Positions 1 to 8,088 of a stretch of DNA of 36,840 bases are shown piece by piece. The position numbers and the translations under genes are program-made. Source of the DNA: Lentisphaerota bacterium (GTDB taxonomy: Bacteria; Verrucomicrobiota; Kiritimatiellia; RFP12; JAAYNR01); contig JAAYNR010000109.1 in assembly GCA_012520735.1 (NCBI GenBank), forward strand, positions 1-36,840, given 5' to 3'. The notes beneath the pieces are model-generated. The model was not told the DNA's origin and did no database searches. It saw only the letters and a program-made list of their open reading frames with translations. Each line of letters opens with the position of its first letter. Position 1 is the stretch's first letter.

Positions 1-369
1 CATATCGTCATCAGCCGGCTCAACGGGGCGTCCACCACGTTTTGGGAATATAGCAAAATTATAGCCACGCGCGGTACTGATGGTAGCACCTTTGGGGTTT
101 GGCAGAGGTTCTATTACCGGTATCTCGGCTTCGGCGCACGATTTTATAAAATTGTGTTCATCGACAATAGCGTCAAAAGTCCAGCGTCCCGGCCGGTAAA
201 ATTTAGCTATAATTGGTGTTCCGTCGTTGCAGGTGACCTCATAGACACGGTTGATATAACTTGGGAGCGGTCTGATCATGCCAGATAGCCGCTTACCGCA
301 CGCTGTCTCGACCATATCGAGAACGGCGGCAGGGTTTAGTTTGGCAAAATCTGCTGGTCGCTCTTTCAT
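1..369 (-). CDS. srkA: Stress response kinase A-like protein (SrkA/YihE/RdoA), partial
   Basis: I translated this by hand because the gene runs off the left edge and is absent from the ORF track. The 123 visible codons start at ATG 367-369 (MKERPADFAKLNP) and stay open to base 1. Visible stretches are SYINRVYEVTCNDGTPIIAKFYRPGRW and, further on, EHNFIKSCAEAEIPV and NFAIFPKRGGRPVEP. These line up closely with the N-lobe of E. coli SrkA, which has SYENRVYQF, VVKFYRPERW, EEHQF and FAVFPSVGGRQ. SrkA is a cytosolic aminoglycoside-phosphotransferase-fold Ser/Thr kinase linked to Cpx stress and MazF antagonism. The nucleotide-binding lysine is the K of AKFYRP. The catalytic C-lobe lies outside the window, so activity cannot be judged. 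No good Shine-Dalgarno is visible before the ATG. The gene is divergent from the next gene across a repeat-rich gap. Confidence 0.88.
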   Translation of the reverse strand, partial: MKERPADFAKLNPAAVLDMVETACGKRLSGMIRPLPSYINRVYEVTCNDGTPIIAKFYRPGRWTFDAIVDEHNFIKSCAEAEIPVIEPLPNPKGATISTARGYNFAIFPKRGGRPVEPADDDM

Positions 370-537
370 GCCCTATAGTGTGTACCTTTAGGGCCAAAAT
401 GGTCAACTCAAAAATTAGAAAATGAGAAAACTGCCGGTTAGTGGGTGGTCGCAGGAATAAAGCAATAGGCAGATGGGGGATTAGAATGCCTTAATGCGGG
501 AATGCCTTAGTGCCTTAATAGTTTAATGTGAATGGGT

Positions 538-568
538 GGCGGTAGGGCGTGTTTCGCCGAAACCGCCG
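538..568 (+). repeat. 31-bp interspersed repeat core, copy A
   Basis: The element begins GGCGGTAGGGCGTGTTTC and ends CCGAAACCGCCG, so its ends (GGCGGT / ACCGCC) can pair. Near-identical copies lie at 19099-19129 (+), 24636-24663 (-) and 27856-27886 (+). In this copy the downstream GTAACATGGTGTAATG segment is retained, but the hairpin arm seen in copies B and D is missing. Confidence 0.8.
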
Positions 569-723
569 CACCGTAACATGGTGTAATGCCGCTGGAGGCT
601 GATACAGTCGATAAAGCTCACAATAAAGCTCACGATAAAGAATAGATGCCCTGTGAAGCCCTGAAGGGCGTGGTGGATGCGTTTAAGTGTGATTTCACTA
701 TTCACCTTTCACTCTCCCCCCTT

Positions 724-762
724 CGTTTAAGGGTGGCGACTAAGTGTGGCGTTTAAGAGTAG
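724..762 (+). repeat. Tandem 13-bp repeat, three units
   Basis: Three exact-period units are CGTTTAAGGGTGG, CGACTAAGTGTGG and CGTTTAAGAGTAG. A single isolated unit, CGTTTAAGTGTG, lies near 678. The same unit family recurs five times at 19363-19432. Confidence 0.75.
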
Positions 763-845
763 CGGCGTGAATGCCGCCGGGATATGGGCTAGGGGCTCAA
801 ATTACAGGTGGTTATTAATGGTGGACAGATTTACTTTTTACTTGT

Positions 846-899
846 ATTGTTATGGGTAGCTTTTGAACGGCTGTATATTGTTATGGTGTATGCCATACA
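846..899. promoter_or_regulatory. Candidate operator: two direct repeats plus a perfect 13-bp palindrome
   Basis: The decamer ATTGTTATGG occurs at 846-855 and 877-886, 31 bp apart, which is about three helical turns. It is followed immediately by the perfect odd-centred palindrome TGTATGCCATACA at 887-899. The start codon of the secreted 1109-aa protein is 37 bp further on. I infer a regulator-binding site; I see no clear -35/-10 pair. Confidence 0.35.
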
Positions 900-935
900 A
901 TTTTAGTAGTTGGTTGCCTTAACTTACGGGGGTGT

Positions 936-3900
936 ATGATGAGTGGTAAGCAGAGGATGTTGGCTGTAGTGCTTGTGGTTGTTGTTTTCAGTGGTATGTT
1001 TTGCCGGGCAGCGGGTGAGGAGGGGGTGCGTCGGGTAGTAGAGACGCAACGATTGCTGTATGAACCGAGTGGTATGGAGTTTGTGGCCGGCAAGCTGAAT
1101 CTTGAGGCAGTAACAGATTGGCGTATCTTGCGGATAGTCGATGGCGCGGAGGTAGTGGCAGAGCCGCAGCTTGGGTTGGGGAGAGAGGAGTGGGCTGCAC
1201 TGACAGAGTACGATACCGGGAAGTTGGGGCTACGGGTGCTTGAAGCACATCTGGGGCGCAGGGGGACTCAGGCGGCATCGTCTGCTTTCTACACATTACG
1301 CCAATACGCAGCGGAGCACGATGGCAAGTGGCCACCTTCTTTTGAGGCGTGGCAGGAGTATCTGCAGCGGGAGGATGTGAATAAAGCTCAGGTGCTGCGG
1401 ACTACAGGTTATGAGGAGAAGTTTGGGGTGTTTGGGGGTGAAAACTGTTGGGGGTTTGTGCATGATGCTCCCTGTGCAATGCGTTGGTATGATAATAATG
1501 GCGGTAAGAGATATGGGTGGCCTACCAATGATGCTGTGGTTTTGATGGAACTACGCCCGCTCTATGATGATGGTAAGCACCTTATAGTCCATGCCAATGG
1601 CTTTGTAGAGCGGGTGGCGATTAATGAGACGATGGTGGGGCGTTATGGCTGGACGATAAAACCGCTCCGGCAAAGTGACGGGGGGCGGAAGCCGCCTGAG
1701 GAGATAAGGTATGATCTTAGAGGGCGGCTGCAGGCACCGGGGTGGATGAGGTTTGTGGTATATAGCAGTAGTCTGGATAAAGAGGTTACCTGTGAATGGG
1801 TAATCGGTGATTTGCCACGGGTGGGTGGTGAGCCAGCGAAGGAGGTACGGAACGAATGGAGCCAGATGCGAGCTGCAAGTTGGCTGCAGATGACCACTGG
1901 TACACGTGATGTAAGCCTGCCGCTGTCAGCTCTACTACAGGTGGCCAGTGAGATTTATGGTAAGGATATTAACTCCTTACTTGAGCAGTTTGAGCGGAGA
2001 TCATGGAGGAGAGGGCGCAATAACAGCGGGGGTGAAACAACTGTTTTTGGTATGCTGGGGGGTGAAGCAGCGGTGAGTGAGACGTTGCAGTTGCAGAGTC
2101 TTGCTCAGGTTAGTGGTGGTGGTAGGGAGGTTTTGTTAAGTGCTATTAATGGTGTGGAGGTGGAGTCGCATCCATATGAGGAGATGTTGGCGGGCGCGGT
2201 AGGGGGGCACCTGCCATTGGCGGAGCTAGTGCCGGCTGATCGTATGATGGTTTATGCTGCCAAACCGCAGGCTCTGGCGGCTTTTCTGGAGGATGGCGCG
2301 GCTTTTGTTTCACGGATAGGTGCTACATCGACGGGACGTAGCATTGATTATGGGTTAGTGGAGCGGTATTTGGCCAAACTGGGGATGAACAGTGAGTTGG
2401 CACAGCAGTTATTACGCTCGGGGATTGTTGCGGAGCTGGCGATTTTCCTGCCGGATCTGTTTCTGATTAATGGTACAGAGGTGACGCTGGTATGTTGTGT
2501 GCCGCAGTTGAAGAGTTTGGCGGCAGTTTTGAAGTTTGGGAATCTGGCTGATGGCGACCAGAAGCCGATGTCTATGAAGGCACCATTGAATGGTGCGGAG
2601 ATCCATCTGGCGGCGAAGGGTGAGATTTTGATATTAGGGAGTGCTGCCAGTGAGGTAGCCAGAGCTTACGGATTGTTGCAGAATGGTGGTGCGGGGAGTT
2701 TGGGGCATAGCGCCGAGTTCAGGTATATGCTGCCCCAGTTGCCGATACTTGAGTCGACCCGTCTCTACGCCTATTTCTCGGATAGTTTTATCAGACGTCT
2801 GGTAGGTCCGGAGGTGAAGATAGGTCAGTTACGGAGGATGACCGAGATTGGCAGGTTGACAAAGATAGAGGCGGCACGTCTGCTGTGGGAGATGGATGGT
2901 AAACCGGGTGAAGAGCCAGGGCGCGATGTGATTGCGCAACTTCTGGCCAGTGGGTACCTGAAAGGTGAGGCGACGGCATATCAGGATGTGGTTTGTCATG
3001 AAGATGGCGCCATCAGCTCGGCGGCTTACGGCACGCTGGGGCAGATGAGCAGTTTGCTACAAAAGCCGATTACGCAAGTGACAGAATTTGAAGCGAAGAG
3101 CTATAAGCAGTATCGTGATCAATATACAAGTTATTGGCAGCAGTATTTTGATCCCATTGCGGTGCGTCTGGATGATACAAGCGACGGTGAGTTGCAGTTG
3201 ACTACTTTTATTCTACCGTTGATCAACAGTAGTCTTTACGACACACTGCGAGAATTTTTCTCTATCAGCAGAAGCGACACATTACGTACTTTTATTGCCA
3301 CGCCGGCGGCTCCATTGACAGTATCGTTTAATGTGAGCGAGGCATCATGGAGTGATATACTGCAAGATATGATGCCGGACGAGATGGTGCAACAAGCACC
3401 GGCTTTAGTGGAGATGCTCAATACTTTTAGCGGTGGGTTACATATTATGGTTCACGATAGCAACCCGGTTTTTGCAGCCGGTTCGGGTGAAATGCTGGCA
3501 CTGGGCGGCAGGATTAATGGTGGAAGGGGGGCGGATCTTCTCTTACCGCTGGCAGTGACTCTCTTTACCCGCCCCTGCACGTTGCTGGTGGAGCTGACAA
3601 CACCCGAAGCGGCTCGCAAAGCGTTGAATACGGCGACACTCAACAATCTTATCGCAGGGGTGATGAGGCATGGTGACGCAAATATTGCTGAGGCTTATCA
3701 AGTTGATGCGGCGGCGTGGATTATCCGTTTCGAGGTTTTTGGTATCAATGTACGGATCAAGATCGAGCTGCGTGACAATATGTTATTGGTGCAGAATATT
3801 CCTTGGATAGAGCCGTTTAAGCTAGACCGGATTGAGGAGGCGCACGGAGTAGCGGCACGGGCACTGCTGGTGCCGGGAGCGGCAGTTATGCAGCAGCCGG

Positions 3901-4265
3901 CGATGTTTGCGGCGGCACAGGAGCGGCTGCGGGGCATTGCTTTTGCTGGTGGTGAGAGGTTGATCCCCTTCATAGCAACGGGGGCGAGTGTGGGAGAGGC
4001 GTTGGCGCGTCATCAGGCCTGTTTCGGGTTTGTGCCACGTCATCCCGGCAATGGTGAGTGGGTGTTACGCAATGGCAGACTATACAGCGACATCTACGGC
4101 TCGGCCAAGGAGGTACGTCAACCGCAATATGCGCCAGATCTGGCACTGGGAGTGTTGGATGGAGTAGAGCGGCTTGAGGTGTCGATGCAGTTTGAGGATA
4201 GCGGACTACGCACCAATATCAAATGGCGTTACCAGAAGAGACAACCACAGGTGGAGGAGAAGTAG
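936..4265 (+). CDS. Secreted protein of unknown function with pseudopilin-like N-terminal part
   Basis: The protein has 1109 residues. It starts at ATG 936 after a G-rich ACGGGGGTGT; a second ATG follows directly. Residues 1-26 form a signal peptide (basic SGKQR, a run of L/V/A, then an FCRAAGEE cleavage region), so export is likely. Two stretches resemble the periplasmic part of bacterial pseudopilins with the H-X9-DG processing-associated domain. These are residues 116-135, including TLRQYAAEHDGKWPPS, and residues 201-226, including LIVHANGFVERV. The N-terminal prepilin methylation helix is absent. The remaining ~880 residues contain alternating hydrophobic segments and no motif I can name. 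There is no C-terminal anchor. The gene converges on rnfG, leaving 9 bp between them. Its plus strand is extremely G-rich and C-poor. I do not recognise the family. Confidence 0.8.
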   Translation: MMSGKQRMLAVVLVVVVFSGMFCRAAGEEGVRRVVETQRLLYEPSGMEFVAGKLNLEAVTDWRILRIVDGAEVVAEPQLGLGREEWAALTEYDTGKLGLRVLEAHLGRRGTQAASSAFYTLRQYAAEHDGKWPPSFEAWQEYLQREDVNKAQVLRTTGYEEKFGVFGGENCWGFVHDAPCAMRWYDNNGGKRYGWPTNDAVVLMELRPLYDDGKHLIVHANGFVERVAINETMVGRYGWTIKPLRQSDGGRKPPEEIRYDLRGRLQAPGWMRFVVYSSSLDKEVTCEWVIGDLPRVGGEPAKEVRNEWSQMRAASWLQMTTGTRDVSLPLSALLQVASEIYGKDINSLLEQFERRSWRRGRNNSGGETTVFGMLGGEAAVSETLQLQSLAQVSGGGREVLLSAINGVEVESHPYEEMLAGAVGGHLPLAELVPADRMMVYAAKPQALAAFLEDGAAFVSRIGATSTGRSIDYGLVERYLAKLGMNSELAQQLLRSGIVAELAIFLPDLFLINGTEVTLVCCVPQLKSLAAVLKFGNLADGDQKPMSMKAPLNGAEIHLAAKGEILILGSAASEVARAYGLLQNGGAGSLGHSAEFRYMLPQLPILESTRLYAYFSDSFIRRLVGPEVKIGQLRRMTEIGRLTKIEAARLLWEMDGKPGEEPGRDVIAQLLASGYLKGEATAYQDVVCHEDGAISSAAYGTLGQMSSLLQKPITQVTEFEAKSYKQYRDQYTSYWQQYFDPIAVRLDDTSDGELQLTTFILPLINSSLYDTLREFFSISRSDTLRTFIATPAAPLTVSFNVSEASWSDILQDMMPDEMVQQAPALVEMLNTFSGGLHIMVHDSNPVFAAGSGEMLALGGRINGGRGADLLLPLAVTLFTRPCTLLVELTTPEAARKALNTATLNNLIAGVMRHGDANIAEAYQVDAAAWIIRFEVFGINVRIKIELRDNMLLVQNIPWIEPFKLDRIEEAHGVAARALLVPGAAVMQQPAMFAAAQERLRGIAFAGGERLIPFIATGASVGEALARHQACFGFVPRHPGNGEWVLRNGRLYSDIYGSAKEVRQPQYAPDLALGVLDGVERLEVSMQFEDSGLRTNIKWRYQKRQPQVEEK

Positions 4266-4274
4266 CGGCAAGAG

Positions 4275-4862
4275 CTATTCAGATTCGGATACGATAGAGT
4301 CTTTAATAGCGTTGTAATTGGCCAGAGCGTTCTCCAGTGCTCCGAGAGTGGCGCGTGAGGAGATGGTGGCAGCGGTGATGGCGGTGATATCGCCGCCATC
4401 TTTAGCGACCTTCCACTTGGTGTTACTGAGAGAGCGTGGCTTGCCGGAGCTATCGCGGGTGAGGCTGGTGCGGAAAGGTTCATCTTTGATTTTGGCACCG
4501 AGACCGGGGGTTTCACTGTGTTCGATAACCTCGTAGTTGTAGAGGGTGTCGTTGACCAGACCGAACATGACGGTAATGTTACCGCTATAGCCTTTAGGGC
4601 AGGAGCCTTGGATAGCGACACCGTTGATAACGCCATTTGGATCGCGTGAGACGTAGCAGGTGTTGGTCTGGTCAGCGATGACGACAGTGACGGCTTTGGG
4701 TGTGGCACCTTCAGGGAGAACTTTCTGAGCGGCTTCGAGGATACGGCGTGCTTTGCTCTGGGCGATGGGTTCACGGGTGACAGAGTTGACAGCCGCAAGG
4801 ATGGCAGTGCAGATGGCACTGATAAGGGCGAGTATAACGACTAATTTTACGATATCTTTCAT
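4275..4862 (-). CDS. rnfG: Rnf electron transport complex subunit G (FMN-binding)
   Basis: The protein has 195 residues, the usual RnfG size. It has one N-terminal membrane helix (about residues 5-25), then an extracytoplasmic FMN-binding domain. The family signature HSETPGLGAKI lies at 115-125. The covalent FMN site normally reads S/T-G-A-T; here it is TAAT (163-166), so T166 is the expected flavinylated threonine but the glycine is replaced by alanine. RnfG carries electrons between the membrane subunits of the Rnf ferredoxin:NAD+ oxidoreductase, an Na+ or H+ pump. It is the last gene of the minus-strand rnf cluster and lies 9 bp after rnfD. A flavin transferase (ApbE) would be needed for FMN attachment and is not in this window. 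Confidence 0.93.
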   Translation of the reverse strand: MKDIVKLVVILALISAICTAILAAVNSVTREPIAQSKARRILEAAQKVLPEGATPKAVTVVIADQTNTCYVSRDPNGVINGVAIQGSCPKGYSGNITVMFGLVNDTLYNYEVIEHSETPGLGAKIKDEPFRTSLTRDSSGKPRSLSNTKWKVAKDGGDITAITAATISSRATLGALENALANYNAIKDSIVSESE

Positions 4863-4871
4863 GGCATTCTC

Positions 4872-5867
4872 TTACTTTTTACGACCAAAGGGGAGGCGTT
4901 TACAGGCGCGGTTAATGAGGGGGGTGAAGGCGTTCATAACGAGGATGGCAAAGCTGACACCATCGGGGTAGTCGCCATTGATAACAGTACGGATGATCAT
5001 GGTGAGCAGGCCGCAGCCGATGCCGAAGATGATCAGTCCGATGTGAGTAATAGGGGTGGTGACCATATCGGTAGCCATGAAAAAAGCGCCGAGCATGAGG
5101 CCACCGCTGAGGAGATGGAAGTGAACAGGCATGGCGTTGGCTGAGCAGGTCATGTGGATAAGACCGTAGATGATGACGGTTCCGATGAAGGCGACAGGGA
5201 CATGCCAGGTGATGACACGGCGGATCAGGAGGTAGGCGGCACCAATGAGGATGGCGGCGGCGGAGACCTCGCCGATACAGCCGTTCATATTGCCGATGAA
5301 GAAGTTCCAGGTCATAGGGCCGGTCATGGTGAAGGGGAGGGGATCACCGGTTTTGAGGGTCTCTTTAACGAGAGAGAGTGGGGTGGCGGTGGTGATGGCG
5401 TCGGGGGAGAGCCAGTTTGAGGCACTCCAGGTGGTCATGGCACCGGTGCAGGAGATGAGGAGGAAAGCGCGTCCGATAAGAGCGGGGTTGAAGGGGTTGT
5501 AGCCGAGACCGCCAAAGGTTTGTTTGGCGATGGCGATAGCGACGACTGAACCGGCGATAGCCATCCACGAGGGGAGGTCTGGGGGGAGGTTGAAAGCGAG
5601 GAGGACGCCGGTAACCGCAGCACTGAAATCGGCGATAGTATTAGCACGGCGCATCGCTTTACGGCAGAGCCATTCGGTGATGAGACAGGCGGCAACACAG
5701 ACGGCAGTGAGGCGCACGGCATTCCAGCCAAAAAACCAGCAGGCAGCGGCAAAGGCGGGGATAAGAGCGATGAGGACATCGGCCATGATGCGGCTGACAG
5801 AAGAGCCTGAGTGGGTGTGCGGTGAGGAGCTGACTAACAGTAGGTTATCTGGTGCTTGTGGTTTCAT
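4872..5867 (-). CDS. rnfD: Rnf electron transport complex subunit D
   Basis: The protein has 331 residues and is a polytopic membrane protein of the NqrB/RnfD family. The conserved GGLGYNPFNPALIGRAFL segment lies at about 119-136. The covalent FMN site TTATPL is at 159-164, with T162 the likely modified threonine. Several hydrophobic helices run through residues 28-66, 82-115 and from 205 to the C-terminus. RnfD is thought to form the ion-translocating membrane core together with RnfA and RnfE. The start ATG follows a weak AAAAG-type ribosome site. A 46-bp gap separates it from rnfC, and rnfG follows on the same strand. The alternative NqrB is unlikely because the neighbours are RnfC, RnfB and RnfA. 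Confidence 0.93.
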   Translation of the reverse strand: MKPQAPDNLLLVSSSPHTHSGSSVSRIMADVLIALIPAFAAACWFFGWNAVRLTAVCVAACLITEWLCRKAMRRANTIADFSAAVTGVLLAFNLPPDLPSWMAIAGSVVAIAIAKQTFGGLGYNPFNPALIGRAFLLISCTGAMTTWSASNWLSPDAITTATPLSLVKETLKTGDPLPFTMTGPMTWNFFIGNMNGCIGEVSAAAILIGAAYLLIRRVITWHVPVAFIGTVIIYGLIHMTCSANAMPVHFHLLSGGLMLGAFFMATDMVTTPITHIGLIIFGIGCGLLTMIIRTVINGDYPDGVSFAILVMNAFTPLINRACKRLPFGRKK

Positions 5868-5913
5868 CTTTTAGTGTGGTCTCTTTTGGTGGTGACTTGG
5901 CAGGTAGTGTGGC

Positions 5914-7266
5914 TCAACCGGGGCGAGGGCCGGCGGCGCGTCGTTGAGCCATGATGATGGCTTTAGCGCGGCGCATATGTTGGACTAGTGGGCGGTGTGC
6001 CGGACAGACAAAGGCGCATGAGCCACATTCGAAACAGTCCATGACAAAGGATGCTTCGGCATTGGCGATATCTTCGGACTCAATATATTGACTGAGTTCG
6101 GCAGGCATCAGGCGCATGGGGCAGGCGTTAAGGCAACGTCCGCAGGAGATACACGCCTGAGAGGTAAACTGTTTGACCTGACTCGGCGAGAGGAGGAGGA
6201 GCCCGGATGAGGTTTTAGTCATGGTGACATCGAGGCTGGCTTGAGCAAAGCCCATCATTGTGCCGCCGGAGACCACCTTAGTGAGTGTGCCGGAGACACC
6301 GCCGCAGGCTTCAACCAGATAGCTGAATGGTGTGCCGATATGGGCGATAAGGTTAGCGGGTGCGGCAACGGCGTCGCCACTGACTGTAATAGAGCGTGTT
6401 ACCAGCGGCTGTCCATTGATAACAGCATCACGGATAGCATAGGTAGTGGCGACGTTTTCGACGACACAGCCGACATCCATGGGGAGCCCACCGGCGGGGA
6501 CGGTGCGTCCGGTAACCGAGAAAATCTGGTGTTTCTCACTCCCTTGCGGGAAAGAGGTTTTGAGGACACAGAGAGAGGCATTGGCGAGGTCAGCGGGGAT
6601 GGCCTGTTCCATGGCTCTGACGGCATCGGGTTTATTATCCTCAATAGCGACATAGATATTAGTGGCTTTTAGGATATGGGCGATAATAGCGGCACCCTCC
6701 CAGACAGCGGCAGAGTGTTCGAGCAAAATACGGTTATCGCCGGAGAGGTAAGGCTCACACTCAGCACCATTAATGATCAGGGTGTCGATCGGTTTATCGG
6801 CGGGGGGCGAAAGTTTAACATGGGTAGGGAACCCGGCACCACCCATACCGACAATACCGGCAGCACCGACCCGTTCGGCCAGTGTGCGGGGAGCAACCTC
6901 ACGCCAATTGGTGATAGGGGGGAGAGGGCTTTGCCAGGTGTGATTGCCGTCGGGCTCGATGACCATAGCGGGCGCAGGCCGGCCAAGAGGGGTGGCGGCA
7001 TCGCCTATACTGACGACTCTACCAGAGGTCGGGGCGTGGATAGCGGCCGAGATCATACCTGCGGCGGCGGCGATCATCTGGCCCCCGACAACGGTATCGT
7101 CGGGGCTGACCAGCGGCTTAGCCGGGGCACCGAGGTGTTGTGACATAGAGATAGTTAAGAGAGGGGGTAACGGCAACTCACGCAGTGGGGAGTTACAGGT
7201 GGTCTCTTTATGGTAAGTGGGGCTGACACCGCCGCGAAAATTAAATGGTGCGTATAGTCGTTTCAT
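5914..7266 (-). CDS. rnfC: Rnf electron transport complex subunit C (NADH-binding, 2x[4Fe-4S])
   Basis: The protein has 450 residues. The N-terminal barrel-sandwich region leads into the Rossmann-like NADH/FMN-binding domain, with GIVGMGGAGFPTHVK at 138-151 and INGAECEPYLSGDNR at 165-179. Two ferredoxin motifs follow: CISCGRCLNACP (372-383) and CFECGSCAFVCP (411-422), each C-x2-C-x2-C-x3-C. RnfC is the cytoplasmic subunit where NAD+ is reduced or NADH oxidised. It is a short-form RnfC without the long alanine-rich tail of enterobacterial homologues. Its ATG lies 3 bp after the rnfB stop codon, so the two are surely co-translated. Confidence 0.95.
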   Translation of the reverse strand: MKRLYAPFNFRGGVSPTYHKETTCNSPLRELPLPPLLTISMSQHLGAPAKPLVSPDDTVVGGQMIAAAAGMISAAIHAPTSGRVVSIGDAATPLGRPAPAMVIEPDGNHTWQSPLPPITNWREVAPRTLAERVGAAGIVGMGGAGFPTHVKLSPPADKPIDTLIINGAECEPYLSGDNRILLEHSAAVWEGAAIIAHILKATNIYVAIEDNKPDAVRAMEQAIPADLANASLCVLKTSFPQGSEKHQIFSVTGRTVPAGGLPMDVGCVVENVATTYAIRDAVINGQPLVTRSITVSGDAVAAPANLIAHIGTPFSYLVEACGGVSGTLTKVVSGGTMMGFAQASLDVTMTKTSSGLLLLSPSQVKQFTSQACISCGRCLNACPMRLMPAELSQYIESEDIANAEASFVMDCFECGSCAFVCPAHRPLVQHMRRAKAIIMAQRRAAGPRPG

Positions 7267-7269
7267 GGT

Positions 7270-8061
7270 TCAACCGACCTTCCTGATACATTTTCCGGGA
7301 CATTTCTCAACCAACTCTTCATTGGTTAATGGCGGCTTAGTGTAGTCGACTTTAGCGAGGAAACCATCCATACTGATAGCACCATCGCTCAGTTTGACAC
7401 AAATGCGGCAGCCTATACAGCCGACACCACATACTTTTCTGACAACGGAGCCTTTATCCCTTGAGCTGCATAGGACATGGATTTTGGCCTCTTCGGGGAC
7501 GAGTTGGATCAGATTGCGCGGGCAGGCTGCCACACATTTACCGCAACCGATACAGGCACTGGAGTCGATTTTGGCGACCCCATCGACCATGGTGATACAG
7601 TTGACCGGGCAGACGCGGAGACATGAGCCATAGCCGAGGCAACCGAAAGAGCAGGCTTTATCACCACCGGCAATAGCAGCGGCGGCGGCACAATCGGTGA
7701 TACCATTATAAGAGAAATGGCGGATGGCTTCGGTGTTGCAGCCACCGCAAAGAACGAGCGCCACTTTGCGTCCGCTGGCGACAACAGCCTTGCCCAGCAG
7801 TGCACCGATAGCCTGAACAGCAGCACTTGAAGCAACGGGGCAGCGGTCGGGGGAGGTTTTATTTTCGACCAACGCTTTGGCATAATCGGCACAACCGGCA
7901 AAGCCACAGCCACCGCAATTGGCACCGGGGAGTTCGTTAGTGACTTGCTCAATACGGGGGTCTTCCGGGACACTAAGGTAGTAAGCGGCGAGGGCGAGTG
8001 CACCGCCGCAAAAGGCACCGATGCCCCCAATCCACATTATCGGAGTCAACCACTCATTCAT
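7270..8061 (-). CDS. rnfB: Rnf electron transport complex subunit B (polyferredoxin)
   Basis: The ORF track starts at a TTG (8079). I prefer ATG 8061 because GGGAG lies 8 nt upstream of it, giving 263 residues. There is one N-terminal membrane helix (about residues 8-28), then the RnfB Fe-S domain with C49-x2-C52-x4-C57-x16-C74. Several further ferredoxin-type clusters follow, among them CLRVCPVNC, CIGCGKCVAACP, CIGCRIC and CPGKC near the C-terminus. RnfB receives electrons from soluble ferredoxin. The multi-cluster C-terminal extension resembles RnfB of anaerobes rather than the shorter enterobacterial RsxB. It lies between rnfA and rnfC on the minus strand. Confidence 0.94.
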   Translation of the reverse strand: MNEWLTPIMWIGGIGAFCGGALALAAYYLSVPEDPRIEQVTNELPGANCGGCGFAGCADYAKALVENKTSPDRCPVASSAAVQAIGALLGKAVVASGRKVALVLCGGCNTEAIRHFSYNGITDCAAAAAIAGGDKACSFGCLGYGSCLRVCPVNCITMVDGVAKIDSSACIGCGKCVAACPRNLIQLVPEEAKIHVLCSSRDKGSVVRKVCGVGCIGCRICVKLSDGAISMDGFLAKVDYTKPPLTNEELVEKCPGKCIRKVG

Positions 8062-8088
8062 ATTAAACACTCCCTGCAAATGGTGAGG

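Larger units (their letters stand above)
370..845. repeat. Intergenic region with mosaic of short repeats (locus A)
   Basis: There is no credible gene between srkA and the secreted protein at 936. The gap is packed with modules that recur elsewhere in the window. Variants of GAATGCCTTAATG lie at about 484-530. The 31-bp core (GGCGGTAGGGCGTGTTTC, then CCGAAACCGCCG) is at 538-568. Iterated CGATAAAGCTCA units lie at 609-640. Three 13-bp units of the form CGTTTAAGNGTGG lie head to tail at 724-762. The ORF 523-705 on the minus strand is only a reading of this repeat DNA. Confidence 0.75.

Noticed and set aside
523-705. 60-aa minus-strand ORF with FIVSFIVSFIDC
   Set aside because: The repeated peptide is the translation of the tandem CGATAAAGCTCA DNA repeat.
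724-762. Tandem units as a CRISPR array
   Set aside because: Units abut with no spacers, are only 13 bp, and no cas genes are present.
4229-4819. 196-aa minus-strand ORF, considered as a possible RnfE
   Set aside because: Ser/Pro-rich shadow of rnfG in another frame, with no membrane helices.
6241-6672. 143-aa plus-strand ORF opposite rnfC
   Set aside because: Antisense shadow of a well-supported gene with conserved motifs.
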